Source: Bacillus sp. HNG (lineage in GTDB: Bacteria > Bacillota > Bacilli > Bacillales > Bacillaceae_L). From it: 64,000 nt of DNA. Location: contig NZ_QUQV01000005.1 in assembly GCF_003400205.1 (NCBI RefSeq), forward strand, positions 62,001 to 126,000, written 5' to 3'. The notes under the pieces are model-generated. The model ran no database searches. It saw nothing but the letters and a program-made list of their open reading frames with translations, and had not been told where the DNA came from. Every line of letters starts with the position of its first letter. The stretch's first letter is position 1. Position numbers and translations under genes: made by a program. Shown here in pieces: positions 17,302 to 26,290 of the stretch.

Positions 17302-17311
17302 TGGTTTGCTG

Positions 17312-17347
17312 GGATGTCCTGTGGTGAGTTAATTACAGGGCATCCTT
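17312..17347 (+). terminator. Possible sspL terminator
   Basis: 11-bp stem with one G-U pair (17312-17322 with 17335-17345) but only a short T-tail. Confidence 0.45.
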
Positions 17348-17360
17348 GTATGGAAATTGC

Positions 17361-17460
17361 CAAAAACAGTAAAACTCTATTAAAAACAGTGTTTCGGAAA
17401 TAAAAACCGTATCTCCCGATTAAAAACAATATTTTTAAATTAACAACAGTAAATGTCTTT
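17361..17460. repeat. Five 20-bp tandem units with conserved decamer
   Basis: Starting exactly every 20 bases (17361, 17381, 17401, 17421, 17441) is a near-constant decamer, consensus TAAAAACAGT, followed by a variable decamer. Per-unit matches to the consensus are 9, 10, 9, 8 or 9 of 10. It lies between sspL and the ypcP terminator, and no gene covers it. Twenty bases is close to two helical turns. Confidence 0.8.
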
Positions 17461-17476
17461 GACTCTCCTCTAAATA

Positions 17477-17503
17477 GAAAAAAGAGCACTCACACGAGTA
17501 CCC
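17477..17503 (-). terminator. ypcP terminator
   Basis: 8-bp stem with two G-U pairs (17484-17491 with 17496-17503), 4-base loop, then six T on the minus strand. Confidence 0.75.
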
Positions 17504-18367
17504 TTAGCTTATAAATTGATCCAAGCCCTTAAATTCAAGCTCGGTAAACTTTTCATATACTTTTTCACGATCAATTTGGATTAATGCATCCTCAAGTGAG
17601 CAATTAATCGGAACTTCACAATGGATTCTCGCTAATTTTCGAGATAAATGAAGCATGTCCAAATCTTCTTTAATCTTGGTCTTTTGACCTTTTGTTAAAG
17701 TCTCAACATTTTCCAATATACCTTCAATGGTTTCAAATTGCTGGAGAAGTTTTAGTGCCGTTTTCTCACCGATTCCTCGAACACCAGGATAGTTATCGCT
17801 TGTATCACCCATTAAAGCTTTAAGATCTACCATTTGCTGCGGGCGGATACCTTTTTCCTCTAAAAAGTTTTCACTAGTGTATTCCGCGTAATTTCCGATT
17901 CCTTTTTTCATAATAAGAACTGTAATATTCTCATCAAGTAGCTGCAGAATGTCTTGGTCACCAGTCAGAATTATTACATCAGAGTCCTGGCTATATTGTT
18001 TAGCAAGCGTCCCGATGCAATCGTCGGCCTCATAACCAGTTAGCCCCACATTCGGAATGTCAAATGATTCAACTACATCTTTTACAAGATCAAATTGGGG
18101 AATCAACTCTTCTGGCGGCGCACCACGATTTCCTTTATATTCACTGTACATTTCAGTCCGAAATGTGGAGCTTCCCATATCCCAGCAGCAAATGACATGC
18201 GACGGCTTGTACGTATTGACTGCTGTCATCATATGTTTTACGAAACCATGAATACCATTAGTCGGAATTCCTTTACTATTTACCATAAAATAACCACTCA
18301 TTGCAGTAGCGTAAAAAGATCGAAACAATAATGCCATTCCATCTATTAACATAATCTGATTTTTCAT
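17504..18367 (-). CDS. ypcP: 5'-3' exonuclease / flap endonuclease
   Basis: A 287-residue stand-alone homologue of the PolA 5' nuclease domain; it removes RNA primers and flaps during replication. Seen: MLIDGMALLFRSFYA at the N-terminus, GYEADDCIGTLA, LTGDQDILQLL and the helix-hairpin-helix GVRGIGEKTALKLL, all in family order. ATG 18367 lies eight bases behind GGAGG. The key acidic residues are all kept. Its own terminator follows. Confidence 0.94.
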   Translation of the reverse strand: MKNQIMLIDGMALLFRSFYATAMSGYFMVNSKGIPTNGIHGFVKHMMTAVNTYKPSHVICCWDMGSSTFRTEMYSEYKGNRGAPPEELIPQFDLVKDVVESFDIPNVGLTGYEADDCIGTLAKQYSQDSDVIILTGDQDILQLLDENITVLIMKKGIGNYAEYTSENFLEEKGIRPQQMVDLKALMGDTSDNYPGVRGIGEKTALKLLQQFETIEGILENVETLTKGQKTKIKEDLDMLHLSRKLARIHCEVPINCSLEDALIQIDREKVYEKFTELEFKGLDQFIS

Positions 18368-18454
18368 CAGCATATCCTCCCTGTTAAAAATCCTCATAAA
18401 AGTAAGTATACCATATATTCACCATGGATTTGTTTGTATCTTCCTTCCAAGCAA

Positions 18455-18483
18455 AGAAAAAGCCCTCTATGAATAGAGGACTT
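18455..18483 (-). terminator. Terminator of the 39-residue gene
   Basis: 10-bp stem (18460-18469 with 18474-18483) and TTTTTC on the minus strand. Confidence 0.8.
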
Positions 18484-18490
18484 ATTTTCC

Positions 18491-18610
18491 TTAATAACTC
18501 TTCATTTTTTCAGCTTCTATCTCAGCATAGGAAGGAAATTTACGCGGTGACGTTTCATTTTTTTCCGACCCTTTTTTCTCCATTGATTGCGGTCTTTCCT
18601 TTTTCAACAT
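18491..18610 (-). CDS. Small basic hypothetical protein, 39 residues
   Basis: ATG 18610 follows AAAGGGGATATGC and the frame runs 39 codons to TAA, then a clear terminator. The product is Lys/Glu-rich (starts MLKKERPQSMEKK, ends IEAEKMKSY), with no membrane segment. Ribosome site plus terminator make it a likely real gene that size cut-offs would miss. It may be a spore or DNA-binding peptide, but I do not recognise it. Confidence 0.6.
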   Translation of the reverse strand: MLKKERPQSMEKKGSEKNETSPRKFPSYAEIEAEKMKSY

Positions 18611-18663
18611 GCATATCCCCTTTATAAGAGCATTGTGGTTAGTATTAACCTAGAATGCATGTG

Positions 18664-18921
18664 TTATTTTCGGAACGCATATTCCTTCACCATATCAACT
18701 GTTACTAACTTTCGTAGTGGAACGATTCCTTTTTGAGCAAGTTTATTCATTTCGAGTGTCACTTGATTAATCTTATCTACAGTGAACTCTTTGTTTTGCT
18801 TCGCTAAAGCAACTGCCTCGTCGATAAACAGTTCTCTTCTTTGCTCAAGACCGACAAAGGTTTTCACGATTTCGTGCTGTGCATTTGAATGTTTTGTGAT
18901 TGCTTCATGGACGTTTGACAT
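18664..18921 (-). CDS. ypbS: YpbS-like protein (DUF2533)
   Basis: An 85-residue helical protein of the DUF2533 type. ATG 18921 follows GGAGGAGAAATA and shares one base with the stop of the gene before it (TAATG). It closes a likely operon dynA, small Cys protein, ypbS, as in B. subtilis where ypbS adjoins ypbR. Function unknown. Confidence 0.8.
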   Translation of the reverse strand: MSNVHEAITKHSNAQHEIVKTFVGLEQRRELFIDEAVALAKQNKEFTVDKINQVTLEMNKLAQKGIVPLRKLVTVDMVKEYAFRK

Positions 18922-19115
18922 TATTTCTCCTCCGATGTTTCTCTCTTCATTAGTTTTACAATATGGGGTTTAGGTTCCCAGCAATTAAATCGATATTCTG
19001 GTTTTGTATCATAGCCTAGGCGTACACATCTGTATGTCATTATATCATCTTTTCGTTCAGCAGCGAAATTCATACAGGTTGCACATGCATGATACTTTGA
19101 TTTTGATTCAGTCAA
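18921..19115 (-). CDS. Small Cys-rich protein
   Basis: A 64-residue protein with CATC, a Cys in YRCVRLG and one in FNCWEPKP, a spacing that suggests a zinc site. It starts at TTG 19115 with GGGGTGA in front; a competing GTG frame stops after five codons. It lies seven bases from the dynA stop and overlaps ypbS by one base. I do not know its role. Confidence 0.72.
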   Translation of the reverse strand: MTESKSKYHACATCMNFAAERKDDIMTYRCVRLGYDTKPEYRFNCWEPKPHIVKLMKRETSEEK

Positions 19116-19121
19116 AATCGA

Positions 19122-22100
19122 TCACCCCATATGTTCTGTATAATAGCCTTTTAACGTTTTATGGACTTGTTCTAAACTTTCGATATCAATATCTTCAGAT
19201 AAGATCTTTGTGACCCCATCAAAATATTCGTGAATTTCCATTAGAGCATTTTCTTGAAGTACTTGCAGCCCATTATTAAATTGTTGCTTGTAAAAGGCAA
19301 CAAGATTTGCCTGATTTTCTTCAAGATAAGAACTTAAAGGCGCATCCAACAATACTTCAAGTTCATCCTGCATTTGCTTTTTCTCATTTTTCTCGAAAAA
19401 TGATTTTGGATTTTTAAACAATCCAAGTGCCCTTTTATAACGAGAGAGTTCTTCATTCGCAAGACCATTTTTAAATTCTATCGATTCAAAATCGAGTTTA
19501 ACGGCCTCTGAGATACTCATATTTGAATTGATTGATTTTATTTGTTCATTAAAACTACCAAGCTGCCCATGAAGTCGCTTTGAAATAAAGGATTCAATTC
19601 TTAATGAAGTGGCACGCATTTCTTGGGCCAAATCAAAACCGACTGATTCCAAAAATTCCATTAAACAAGATTGTAGGGCATTTTTTAAATCACGTCCATC
19701 CTCTCTAAGTGATGACGGATTAAACGCTTCCTTGAACATATCCGAAACACGAAGAAAGACTCTTTGCTTTATATAAAAAGTCAGTTCTTTTATCTCCTGC
19801 TCAACAACTCCAAATGCATCGTTGTAATCAACACTCGTAACAACAGTCTTCATTTTGGCATGCTGATCTTTCGCTTTCTCTAGCTTAGAACGCTTAATAT
19901 CCTTGTCTTCCTTCGCGGACTGAATATACGAATTAATAATAGCTGTTGCACGCTGGATATCTACATATCCTTCATTCACGGCAACCTCTGTTAGTTCATC
20001 AATGACAAATGAATGAAAATCCGTTTCAAATCGTTCAATACCAGATGTTTGAAGGATACCCAGATCCTTATCACTAACTTCATTAAGCTTCTCAAGTAAA
20101 GCAGCTCGACTTGATACCGTATAAAGTCGCGGAAAACGAATGCCGTAACTCATAAGCTGTGACCCTACATACTCTTTTACATCTTCTAACTCATCAATCG
20201 TATTCGCCAGATCGGCTGCATTGATGACGAAGAACATTTTATCCATACTGAAGGTGTCCTTGACACGCCCAAGCTGAATTAAAAACTCACGGTCTGCTTT
20301 TGAAAAGGCATGGTTATAATATGTCACAAATAGAATTGCATCCGCATTTTTGATATATTCAAAAGCAACCCCAGTGTGGCGTGCGTTAATTGAATCAGCC
20401 CCTGGTGTATCTACCAATGTAATACCTTGCTGTGTTAATGGACAAGCATAGTAGAGCTCAATCCATTCCACAAAACATGCCTTTTCTTCCTTTGCAACAT
20501 ACTCATTAAAGCCATCCATGTCTGTAGTTAATATTTGATCTAAATGAACAGATATATGTTCAAAACCAGCAACTACCGCTTTTAAGAATGAAAAATGTGG
20601 TTTTTCTTTCGCATCAATTTTTTCGATATTACTTATTGATGAGTTGATCTTCTCTAAACTTTGATCTAGATTTTCAGCTTGTTCACCAAAAATGTGTAAG
20701 GAATGGTTGATATCGTCTAATAATTGTTTCGTTGATTTAATTTTAACTAGTACAGTCCCATGCTTGTGCTCTTCGGTTGGGAACGTAATTTTATTAATGG
20801 TTGCTGTCGTTGGATTTGGTGAAACGGGAAGCGCGTGTTTCCCCATTAATGCATTTGCAAATGACGACTTCCCAGCACTAAACGCACCAAATAATGCAAC
20901 GGTAAAATGTTTATGCTTTAAACGATATGCCTTATCCTGAATGTCCTTCGCTAGAACCGAAAGACCGGTGATTGGCTTGATTAGTTCATGTGCTTTTTCT
21001 AAATGAAGAATCGCCTGGTCAGACGAACCTTTCTTTTCTCTTTGCTCTTGGTCCGGTTTATTTTCAACTTGGGACACTTCTTCCTTTCGATTCTTTAGCT
21101 CATGAAGGATTTCTTCCGTGGAGGAAACCTCTACATGTTCAATAAATCGTGAAAGTAAGTTTTCAACGGATTCAGAACTATTGACTGTAACTTTACCGTC
21201 TATGATGTTGTCAAGTAACGTTCGGGCCTCTATACGTTTCATTTCAAATTTCTTTAATGTTGCAAATGCCTCCGAATAAACCTCATATTGTTTTAATTCG
21301 TTTTTTAAATCCGTTTCATCTTTGGCAGTACCAGCCTTCAATTGTTCGAGAATATCGTGTAATAGTGTAACCGCTTTTTGTTTATATTTTCTTTTAATAT
21401 AATTTCCAACATCATCTGTATAGGTTAATATATATTCTCCTGTTACACGTGCACCTGGTTTGACCAAATTTTTTAGCTCGTCGGGAGTCAACTCAGTTGC
21501 TAGCTCGTTGCCAGTTGGTTGTTTCGTAAGTCGTAAACGTTCAACATATCTCCCAACAAAGTCCTTCAAATGCCATTCTAATTGAGTGGACATTTTCTCT
21601 TTAACATCATGTAAGAAAGCTTGTAATCGCTCCTCACGTTCTTTTTCCGTTTTATTTTTGGAAAATAATAACCCCACTTTAAAATCCGCTTGAACAGATT
21701 CAACAAAGCGTTTGGCAAGATCACGCGTTTGGAAAGGCATAAGAATAGCATTTGATAAAATCGTTTCGATTTCTTCTATAAACTCAGTTTCAATTCTTTC
21801 GCGTTCCTTAGTAAAACAAGTTAATCGATGGTTCAATTCTTCAACTCGATTAGGAATCATATCCCGCTCAGCCGCTGATAATGAACGAAGCTTTTCTTTT
21901 GTATCTTCAAGTTCCACTGCATTTTGATCATCTAAAAATGCAATATGCTCAAGAATAATTTGTCTTGCTGAATGGAAAACACCTTCTAATAAAAGCTGAT
22001 CTTTATTAGCCATTTTTTCATGAAGAAGCTGCTGAACCTGTTTGAACTGATTATGCTCGTGGTCGGGATCCTTTAAAGTTGTGAAAAAAATGTCTGAGTA

Positions 22101-22802
22101 TGCCACATTCCAGTTTTGGAATGCCTCTTCTACCCCTTGTTTAAAGGATGCAAAAGGTAATTCAGTTTCTTTATGTTTATCGACTTGGTTGACAATTAAG
22201 TAAACTGTCTTATTTCGATCCGTCAATTCCTTTGTAAATTGGAAATTCAACTCGGAAAGAACATGATTATAGTCCATCACGTAAAAGAGTATATCTGCTA
22301 AATGTAATGCTGATTCTGTTGATATACGATGGGCATCATCGGTTGAGTCAATCCCTGGCGTATCCATGATGATGACTTGCTCTGGCAGTTTCTTAATGTC
22401 ATGACTGATTTCAATCGATACAATTGCTTCTCCGTCTTTCGCATATGACTTGATTACGTCATAATCGTAGGGATGCGGGTATTCGATGATTTTTCCGTCA
22501 CGATAATAGACGCGTGCATATTCACGCCCCTGCTTTACTTTTACAAGGTTTGCACTAGTCGGAATTGGGCTTGATGGTAATAAACTCTCCCCAATGAGTT
22601 CGTTAATCATGCTCGATTTCCCGGCTGAGAAATGACCAGAAAAACCAATCATATATTCACTGTTATTGAGTTTTTTTAGCAGGTGAATGATTTTTGAACT
22701 ACTTTCTTGGTCATTGTTTTTTTCAAAGATATCATATAAGGAAGATAGTCGTTTTTCTAGGTCTTCCTTTGTAATCTGATTAGTTTGTTGTGTTTGAATC
22801 AT
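19122..22802 (-). CDS. dynA: Dynamin-like GTPase with two fused dynamin units
   Basis: A 1226-residue membrane-remodelling GTPase made of two head-to-tail dynamin halves, the YpbR/DynA layout. Half one: P-loop GHFSAGKSS at 56-64, MDTPGIDST and NQVDKHKE. Half two: P-loop GAFSAGKSS near 637-645, VDTPGADSI near 800 and VINAADLAN. Long helical stalks lie between and after. DynA protects against membrane damage and phage lysis in B. subtilis. ATG 22802 follows GGGGATTAAAA. It heads an operon with two small genes. Confidence 0.95.
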   Translation of the reverse strand: MIQTQQTNQITKEDLEKRLSSLYDIFEKNNDQESSSKIIHLLKKLNNSEYMIGFSGHFSAGKSSMINELIGESLLPSSPIPTSANLVKVKQGREYARVYYRDGKIIEYPHPYDYDVIKSYAKDGEAIVSIEISHDIKKLPEQVIIMDTPGIDSTDDAHRISTESALHLADILFYVMDYNHVLSELNFQFTKELTDRNKTVYLIVNQVDKHKETELPFASFKQGVEEAFQNWNVAYSDIFFTTLKDPDHEHNQFKQVQQLLHEKMANKDQLLLEGVFHSARQIILEHIAFLDDQNAVELEDTKEKLRSLSAAERDMIPNRVEELNHRLTCFTKERERIETEFIEEIETILSNAILMPFQTRDLAKRFVESVQADFKVGLLFSKNKTEKEREERLQAFLHDVKEKMSTQLEWHLKDFVGRYVERLRLTKQPTGNELATELTPDELKNLVKPGARVTGEYILTYTDDVGNYIKRKYKQKAVTLLHDILEQLKAGTAKDETDLKNELKQYEVYSEAFATLKKFEMKRIEARTLLDNIIDGKVTVNSSESVENLLSRFIEHVEVSSTEEILHELKNRKEEVSQVENKPDQEQREKKGSSDQAILHLEKAHELIKPITGLSVLAKDIQDKAYRLKHKHFTVALFGAFSAGKSSFANALMGKHALPVSPNPTTATINKITFPTEEHKHGTVLVKIKSTKQLLDDINHSLHIFGEQAENLDQSLEKINSSISNIEKIDAKEKPHFSFLKAVVAGFEHISVHLDQILTTDMDGFNEYVAKEEKACFVEWIELYYACPLTQQGITLVDTPGADSINARHTGVAFEYIKNADAILFVTYYNHAFSKADREFLIQLGRVKDTFSMDKMFFVINAADLANTIDELEDVKEYVGSQLMSYGIRFPRLYTVSSRAALLEKLNEVSDKDLGILQTSGIERFETDFHSFVIDELTEVAVNEGYVDIQRATAIINSYIQSAKEDKDIKRSKLEKAKDQHAKMKTVVTSVDYNDAFGVVEQEIKELTFYIKQRVFLRVSDMFKEAFNPSSLREDGRDLKNALQSCLMEFLESVGFDLAQEMRATSLRIESFISKRLHGQLGSFNEQIKSINSNMSISEAVKLDFESIEFKNGLANEELSRYKRALGLFKNPKSFFEKNEKKQMQDELEVLLDAPLSSYLEENQANLVAFYKQQFNNGLQVLQENALMEIHEYFDGVTKILSEDIDIESLEQVHKTLKGYYTEHMG

Positions 22803-22906
22803 TTTTAATCCCCTTATTGAGCGATGCATAATAGTGTATATATATGTATTTTACTCTACACTCTGGCTTTTGACAAAGCAGAATATTAAGAAACTATTTT
22901 TCAGCA

Positions 22907-22932
22907 TAAAAAGAACCAGGTATTCACCTGGT
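22907..22932 (-). terminator. Terminator of the 42-residue gene
   Basis: 7-bp perfect stem (22915-22921 with 22926-22932), then a T-rich tail on the minus strand. Confidence 0.65.
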
Positions 22933-23052
22933 CGCATGAATGGAATTATGATGTTTTTGTCGGCTTTGCTTCGGGTTTGCAACATGATGTAAGACGTGAT
23001 ACATGATAAACCCATATATTCCAATTGTTAGAGATACAAATAATGTAAGCAT
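22924..23052 (-). CDS. Small membrane protein, 42 residues
   Basis: ATG 23052 has a weak GGTG site; the frame has a hydrophobic helix (LTLFVSLTIGIYGFIMYHVL) and a basic, His-rich tail. The stop lies in a terminator. It may be a real micro-gene between ypbQ and dynA; no family recognised. Confidence 0.5.
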   Translation of the reverse strand: MLTLFVSLTIGIYGFIMYHVLHHVANPKQSRQKHHNSIHATR

Positions 23053-23127
23053 CTTTTCACCAGCTTTCAACTGATAGTGATAATTATTTTCATCTACAAT
23101 TTAGTGTATCAACAGTTTTCTTTCTTT

Positions 23128-23700
23128 TCAATCTTTTTTTATTGGTTTCAAGACATTTGGAATAAGTCTGCTTCGGGTTATTCCTATCTGTTGATATTCC
23201 TCATGGACACTTAATGCTCGTTCTTCAACTGGAATGCGAATAGACATTATCACAAAGTTAAGTATCGAAAAGAGCATACCGGTAAAATATGCCTGAAATA
23301 ACATCGGTATTAAAATAAACTCAAGGGCGACAATGATATAATTCGGGTGCTTGACATATTTATACGGACCCTTAGACTGGACCTGGCTTCCCTGCAAAAT
23401 CATAATTTTCGTATTCCAAAACATCCCAAGAGAATGAAGCGCCCATACTCTTCCAAGCTGAGTTAATGCAAATAAGAAAAATAAAATCGGATACAACACC
23501 GATAATTCTTTTTCTCCATATACAACTTCAGCAATTAGAGATCCAAAAAATAAAACATGGATGAGGACAATGTATTTATAATGACCGTGACCAACCTCAT
23601 ACCCGCCCTGTGATAATATCCATTTTTCATTACGTTTCGCAATCCGCAGTTCAATCAGTCTCTGAGCAATTACTAGTCCAATAAAAATCCAAAATACCAT
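23128..23700 (-). CDS. ypbQ: Isoprenylcysteine methyltransferase-family alkylpyrone O-methyltransferase
   Basis: A 190-residue membrane enzyme of the ICMT fold with four to five helices. The C-terminal KHPNYIIVALEF and PVEERAL motifs bind SAM. In B. subtilis its homologue (YpbQ/BpsB) methylates the alkylpyrones made by the neighbouring type III polyketide synthase. It starts one base after the bcsA stop behind GGAGGAAATAAA, so the two are translated together. Confidence 0.9.
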   Translation of the reverse strand: MVFWIFIGLVIAQRLIELRIAKRNEKWILSQGGYEVGHGHYKYIVLIHVLFFGSLIAEVVYGEKELSVLYPILFFLFALTQLGRVWALHSLGMFWNTKIMILQGSQVQSKGPYKYVKHPNYIIVALEFILIPMLFQAYFTGMLFSILNFVIMSIRIPVEERALSVHEEYQQIGITRSRLIPNVLKPIKKD

Positions 23701-23701
23701 T

Positions 23702-24790
23702 TTATTTCCTCCAATGTAACAGGACTAATTCAGAGCTAAACCCAGGTCCTAGCGCAGTAACTAGCCCATAATCTCCTTCTTTTCCCAGCTGTTTCTCCAT
23801 AAACTCCTTTAAGACATAAAGCACTGTAACAGAAGACATATTCCCTTGCCTACGCAACACTTCTCTTGCAATGACAGTCATTGAACTCGGGATATCAAGG
23901 GATGCCTCATATGCATCCAAAACCTTCTTCCCACCTGGATGGGCAATAAAATGCTTTATTTCAGTTATATTAAGCTGATTACCATGTAAAAATTCGTCTA
24001 CATTTCCCTTCAACCATGACTTCACAATGCTCGGAATATCTTTTGAAAAAATGACGTGTAGTCCCGAATTTTTAATATCCCAGCCCATTACATCCTCTGA
24101 ATTTGCCATTAAGGTCGATCGGGAGGATACAAAGGACGGAAAAACAGCAGTTGCCCCATGATATTCCACCTCATCGCCGCCAATACAAACACATGCCGTG
24201 CCATCCGCAAATAATGAGGTGCCGATTAAATTGCTCTTTGAAAAATCATTTTTTTGAAAGGTTAAGCTGCAAAGCTCTACAGCAAGGACAAGTACTTTTG
24301 CTTTAGGATATGCTTTACAATAATCAAACGCCCTCGCTAAGCCAGATGCTCCTCCAGCACACCCAAGCCCCCAAATCGGAATTCGCTTCGTATGTGGCAG
24401 GAATTCCATCTTATTCATGATCCTCGCTTCAATACTTGGGGTTGAGATGCCTGAGCTTGAAATAAAAAAAATGGCTTCAATTTCTTCAGGATTTATCTTT
24501 TTCGCAAGTAACTGTTGATTTGATAAACAGTTGTGAATCGCTTCTGTTCCATATGTAATAGCCTTTTCAATATATGTATCATTTTTTTCCTCAAAGCTAT
24601 GCTCTTTCCCATACCATTCCAATGATTCACTGAAATATCTCTCCTCAATTTCACTATTAGCAAATACCTTAATGAGCCGATCAATATCTGGAAAATGCTC
24701 ATAAAAGAGGTCTCTAATAAATTCAGTTGTCTTCATTTGATCGATTTTATTTGGTGGATTGCATATACCTATCGAAATCACTTTAGGCAT
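23702..24790 (-). CDS. bcsA: Type III polyketide synthase (alkylpyrone synthase)
   Basis: A 362-residue chalcone-synthase-fold homodimeric enzyme that extends fatty acyl-CoA with malonyl-CoA to triketide or tetraketide pyrones. The Cys-His-Asn triad is visible: Cys in WGLGCAGGASGLA, His in FIAHPGGKKVL and Asn in RRQGNMSSVTV. ATG 24790 follows AAAGGGTGTGTTCC; an open extension upstream crosses a terminator and is rejected. With ypbQ it forms the bpsA-bpsB pair. Confidence 0.95.
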   Translation of the reverse strand: MPKVISIGICNPPNKIDQMKTTEFIRDLFYEHFPDIDRLIKVFANSEIEERYFSESLEWYGKEHSFEEKNDTYIEKAITYGTEAIHNCLSNQQLLAKKINPEEIEAIFFISSSGISTPSIEARIMNKMEFLPHTKRIPIWGLGCAGGASGLARAFDYCKAYPKAKVLVLAVELCSLTFQKNDFSKSNLIGTSLFADGTACVCIGGDEVEYHGATAVFPSFVSSRSTLMANSEDVMGWDIKNSGLHVIFSKDIPSIVKSWLKGNVDEFLHGNQLNITEIKHFIAHPGGKKVLDAYEASLDIPSSMTVIAREVLRRQGNMSSVTVLYVLKEFMEKQLGKEGDYGLVTALGPGFSSELVLLHWRK

Positions 24791-24871
24791 GGAACACACC
24801 CTTTCTCTATAGGTCATCTCTAGGTTACTTTTTCCAGTTTTAGAATAAGTATGCAATAACAAAAATAGGCG

Positions 24872-24903
24872 TAAAAAAAGCCTTCCCGGTTTACGGGAAA
24901 GCT
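24872..24903 (-). terminator. Terminator of the duplicated ATPase gene
   Basis: 10-bp stem (24879-24888 with 24894-24903) and seven T on the minus strand. Confidence 0.8.
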
Positions 24904-25037
24904 CACGTTTCAAAGGAGTTGTTTTGTTGTTGTGCATTAATAGTATAACTCAAATTTTTCAAACATTCACTAGTAAAATTTTGGTTTACAATAGGCTTCA
25001 ATCTAGGCTGTTTCGCAAACTTTGTTTGAGCCTTAAT

Positions 25038-26117
25038 CTATAATAAAGTCTTGACGAGTTCCTCTCGTTTGTTGTCAATTGCTTCGAAATCCATTGCCGC
25101 TTTGTAGTATTCCTCAAGCTTGTCGTGAAGTCGTTTTGCTTCACTTAAAAAATTTGTACCAATTGTCATCTTATTTTTATATTCGAGGTTTAACTCTTCA
25201 ATTTCCTGTTTGAACGTGTTTTCGATTTTTGGATCCATACATAATGCAAACATATCGACCACTTCATCTTGTTCGCGGAATGGGTCGATAACATGCGGAG
25301 CCGTCCCATCTACAATTGACACGCTTAGTTGTGGAATAATAATCATGTCAATGCTTTTCGGATCAAATGCACAGTGGAAATACTCCACCGATAAACCATG
25401 TTGTTCGGCATGCTTTCCTACCTTTTTCATCAATGTTGACTTCCCGCTTCCTGGTCTTCCTTTGATGATATAACGTTTTTCATATTCTTCTGTAATATTA
25501 TCGATAAAATTCACTGCACCCTTTGGTGTTGCTGCTCCAAAAAATCGCTTCCGAATAGTCGGGTTTTCCTCCCCTTCAAAAGGCTTGCTAAAAATCGTAT
25601 CAATTAAATTTTGAAGAACTGCATCCGCCTTTTTAAAACTCATGGAAGAGACATAAATATCCTCACGCTTTAAATGAACTTTCTTTGCTTCTGCAAACGT
25701 CTTATAAGCATTTTCAAAGTTCTTCGAGATATCATCCGTTAATTCGATGATTTCATTCTTATATTGCATTAAGTATTCATCATTACGGTGTTGACCAAGA
25801 TCAATTACCTTTTCGACAACTCCGGGGTATCTAGGCTCAATAACATGTGGTGCCGTACCGTCTACAAATCCTAATTTTCGTTCTGGAATCACGATTCCAT
25901 CTATAGAGTGATTGTCTGAAGAACAGTGTAAGTATTCAAGGTCATAGCCTTTATCCATGAATATAAGACCGATTTTTCTCATGAAGGTAGATTTACCTGT
26001 ACCTGGTCCCCCTTTTAAAATATAAAGAGTTTCCAAGCCTTTCAATGCTTCATCATACAACGAGAAAAAACCTACACTAGAATTGGTACCTGCATAATAA
26101 TTTTTTATTTTTGCCAT
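25038..26117 (-). CDS. Duplicated P-loop ATPase (PRK06851-like)
   Basis: A 359-residue protein with two repeats of one domain. Repeat one has GGPGTGKSTFM near residue 37, LEYLHCSSDNHSIDGI and DGTAPHVIEP; repeat two has GRPGSGKSTLM near 220, VEYFHCAFDPKSIDMI and DGTAPHVIDP. Both Walker A motifs look intact. The family is restricted mainly to spore formers as I recall; its function is unknown. ATG 26117 follows GGAGG with a rather long 12-base gap. It is monocistronic. Confidence 0.85.
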   Translation of the reverse strand: MAKIKNYYAGTNSSVGFFSLYDEALKGLETLYILKGGPGTGKSTFMRKIGLIFMDKGYDLEYLHCSSDNHSIDGIVIPERKLGFVDGTAPHVIEPRYPGVVEKVIDLGQHRNDEYLMQYKNEIIELTDDISKNFENAYKTFAEAKKVHLKREDIYVSSMSFKKADAVLQNLIDTIFSKPFEGEENPTIRKRFFGAATPKGAVNFIDNITEEYEKRYIIKGRPGSGKSTLMKKVGKHAEQHGLSVEYFHCAFDPKSIDMIIIPQLSVSIVDGTAPHVIDPFREQDEVVDMFALCMDPKIENTFKQEIEELNLEYKNKMTIGTNFLSEAKRLHDKLEEYYKAAMDFEAIDNKREELVKTLL

Positions 26118-26260
26118 ATAAACTGCTTACCTCCTTGTAGACATTCGCCTATCTTTAGACTATGGCGAAGGAGCAATCTATGTGATTACAAATCTAAAAT
26201 TTTTTCACTTTGTCACCAAAAAAGTTAGTTTAGCAATATAATGACTGTTTGATTACCAGG

Positions 26261-26290
26261 CAAAAAAATCACTATTCAAAAATAGTGATT
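26261..26290 (-). terminator. Terminator of the zinc-ribbon micro-gene
   Basis: 10-bp perfect stem (26267-26276 with 26281-26290), 4-base loop, seven T on the minus strand. Confidence 0.85.

Noticed and set aside
17361-17460. CRISPR array
   Set aside because: Repeats are 10 bases and degenerate, spacers 10 bases; there is no cas gene nearby.
17220-17489. An 89-codon open frame on the minus strand over the 20-bp repeats
   Set aside because: It has no ribosome site, overlaps sspL and the ypcP terminator, and its amino acid repeats just reflect the DNA repeats.
24791-24937. N-terminal extension of the polyketide synthase
   Set aside because: It crosses a strong terminator of the preceding gene, and a good ribosome site stands before ATG 24790.
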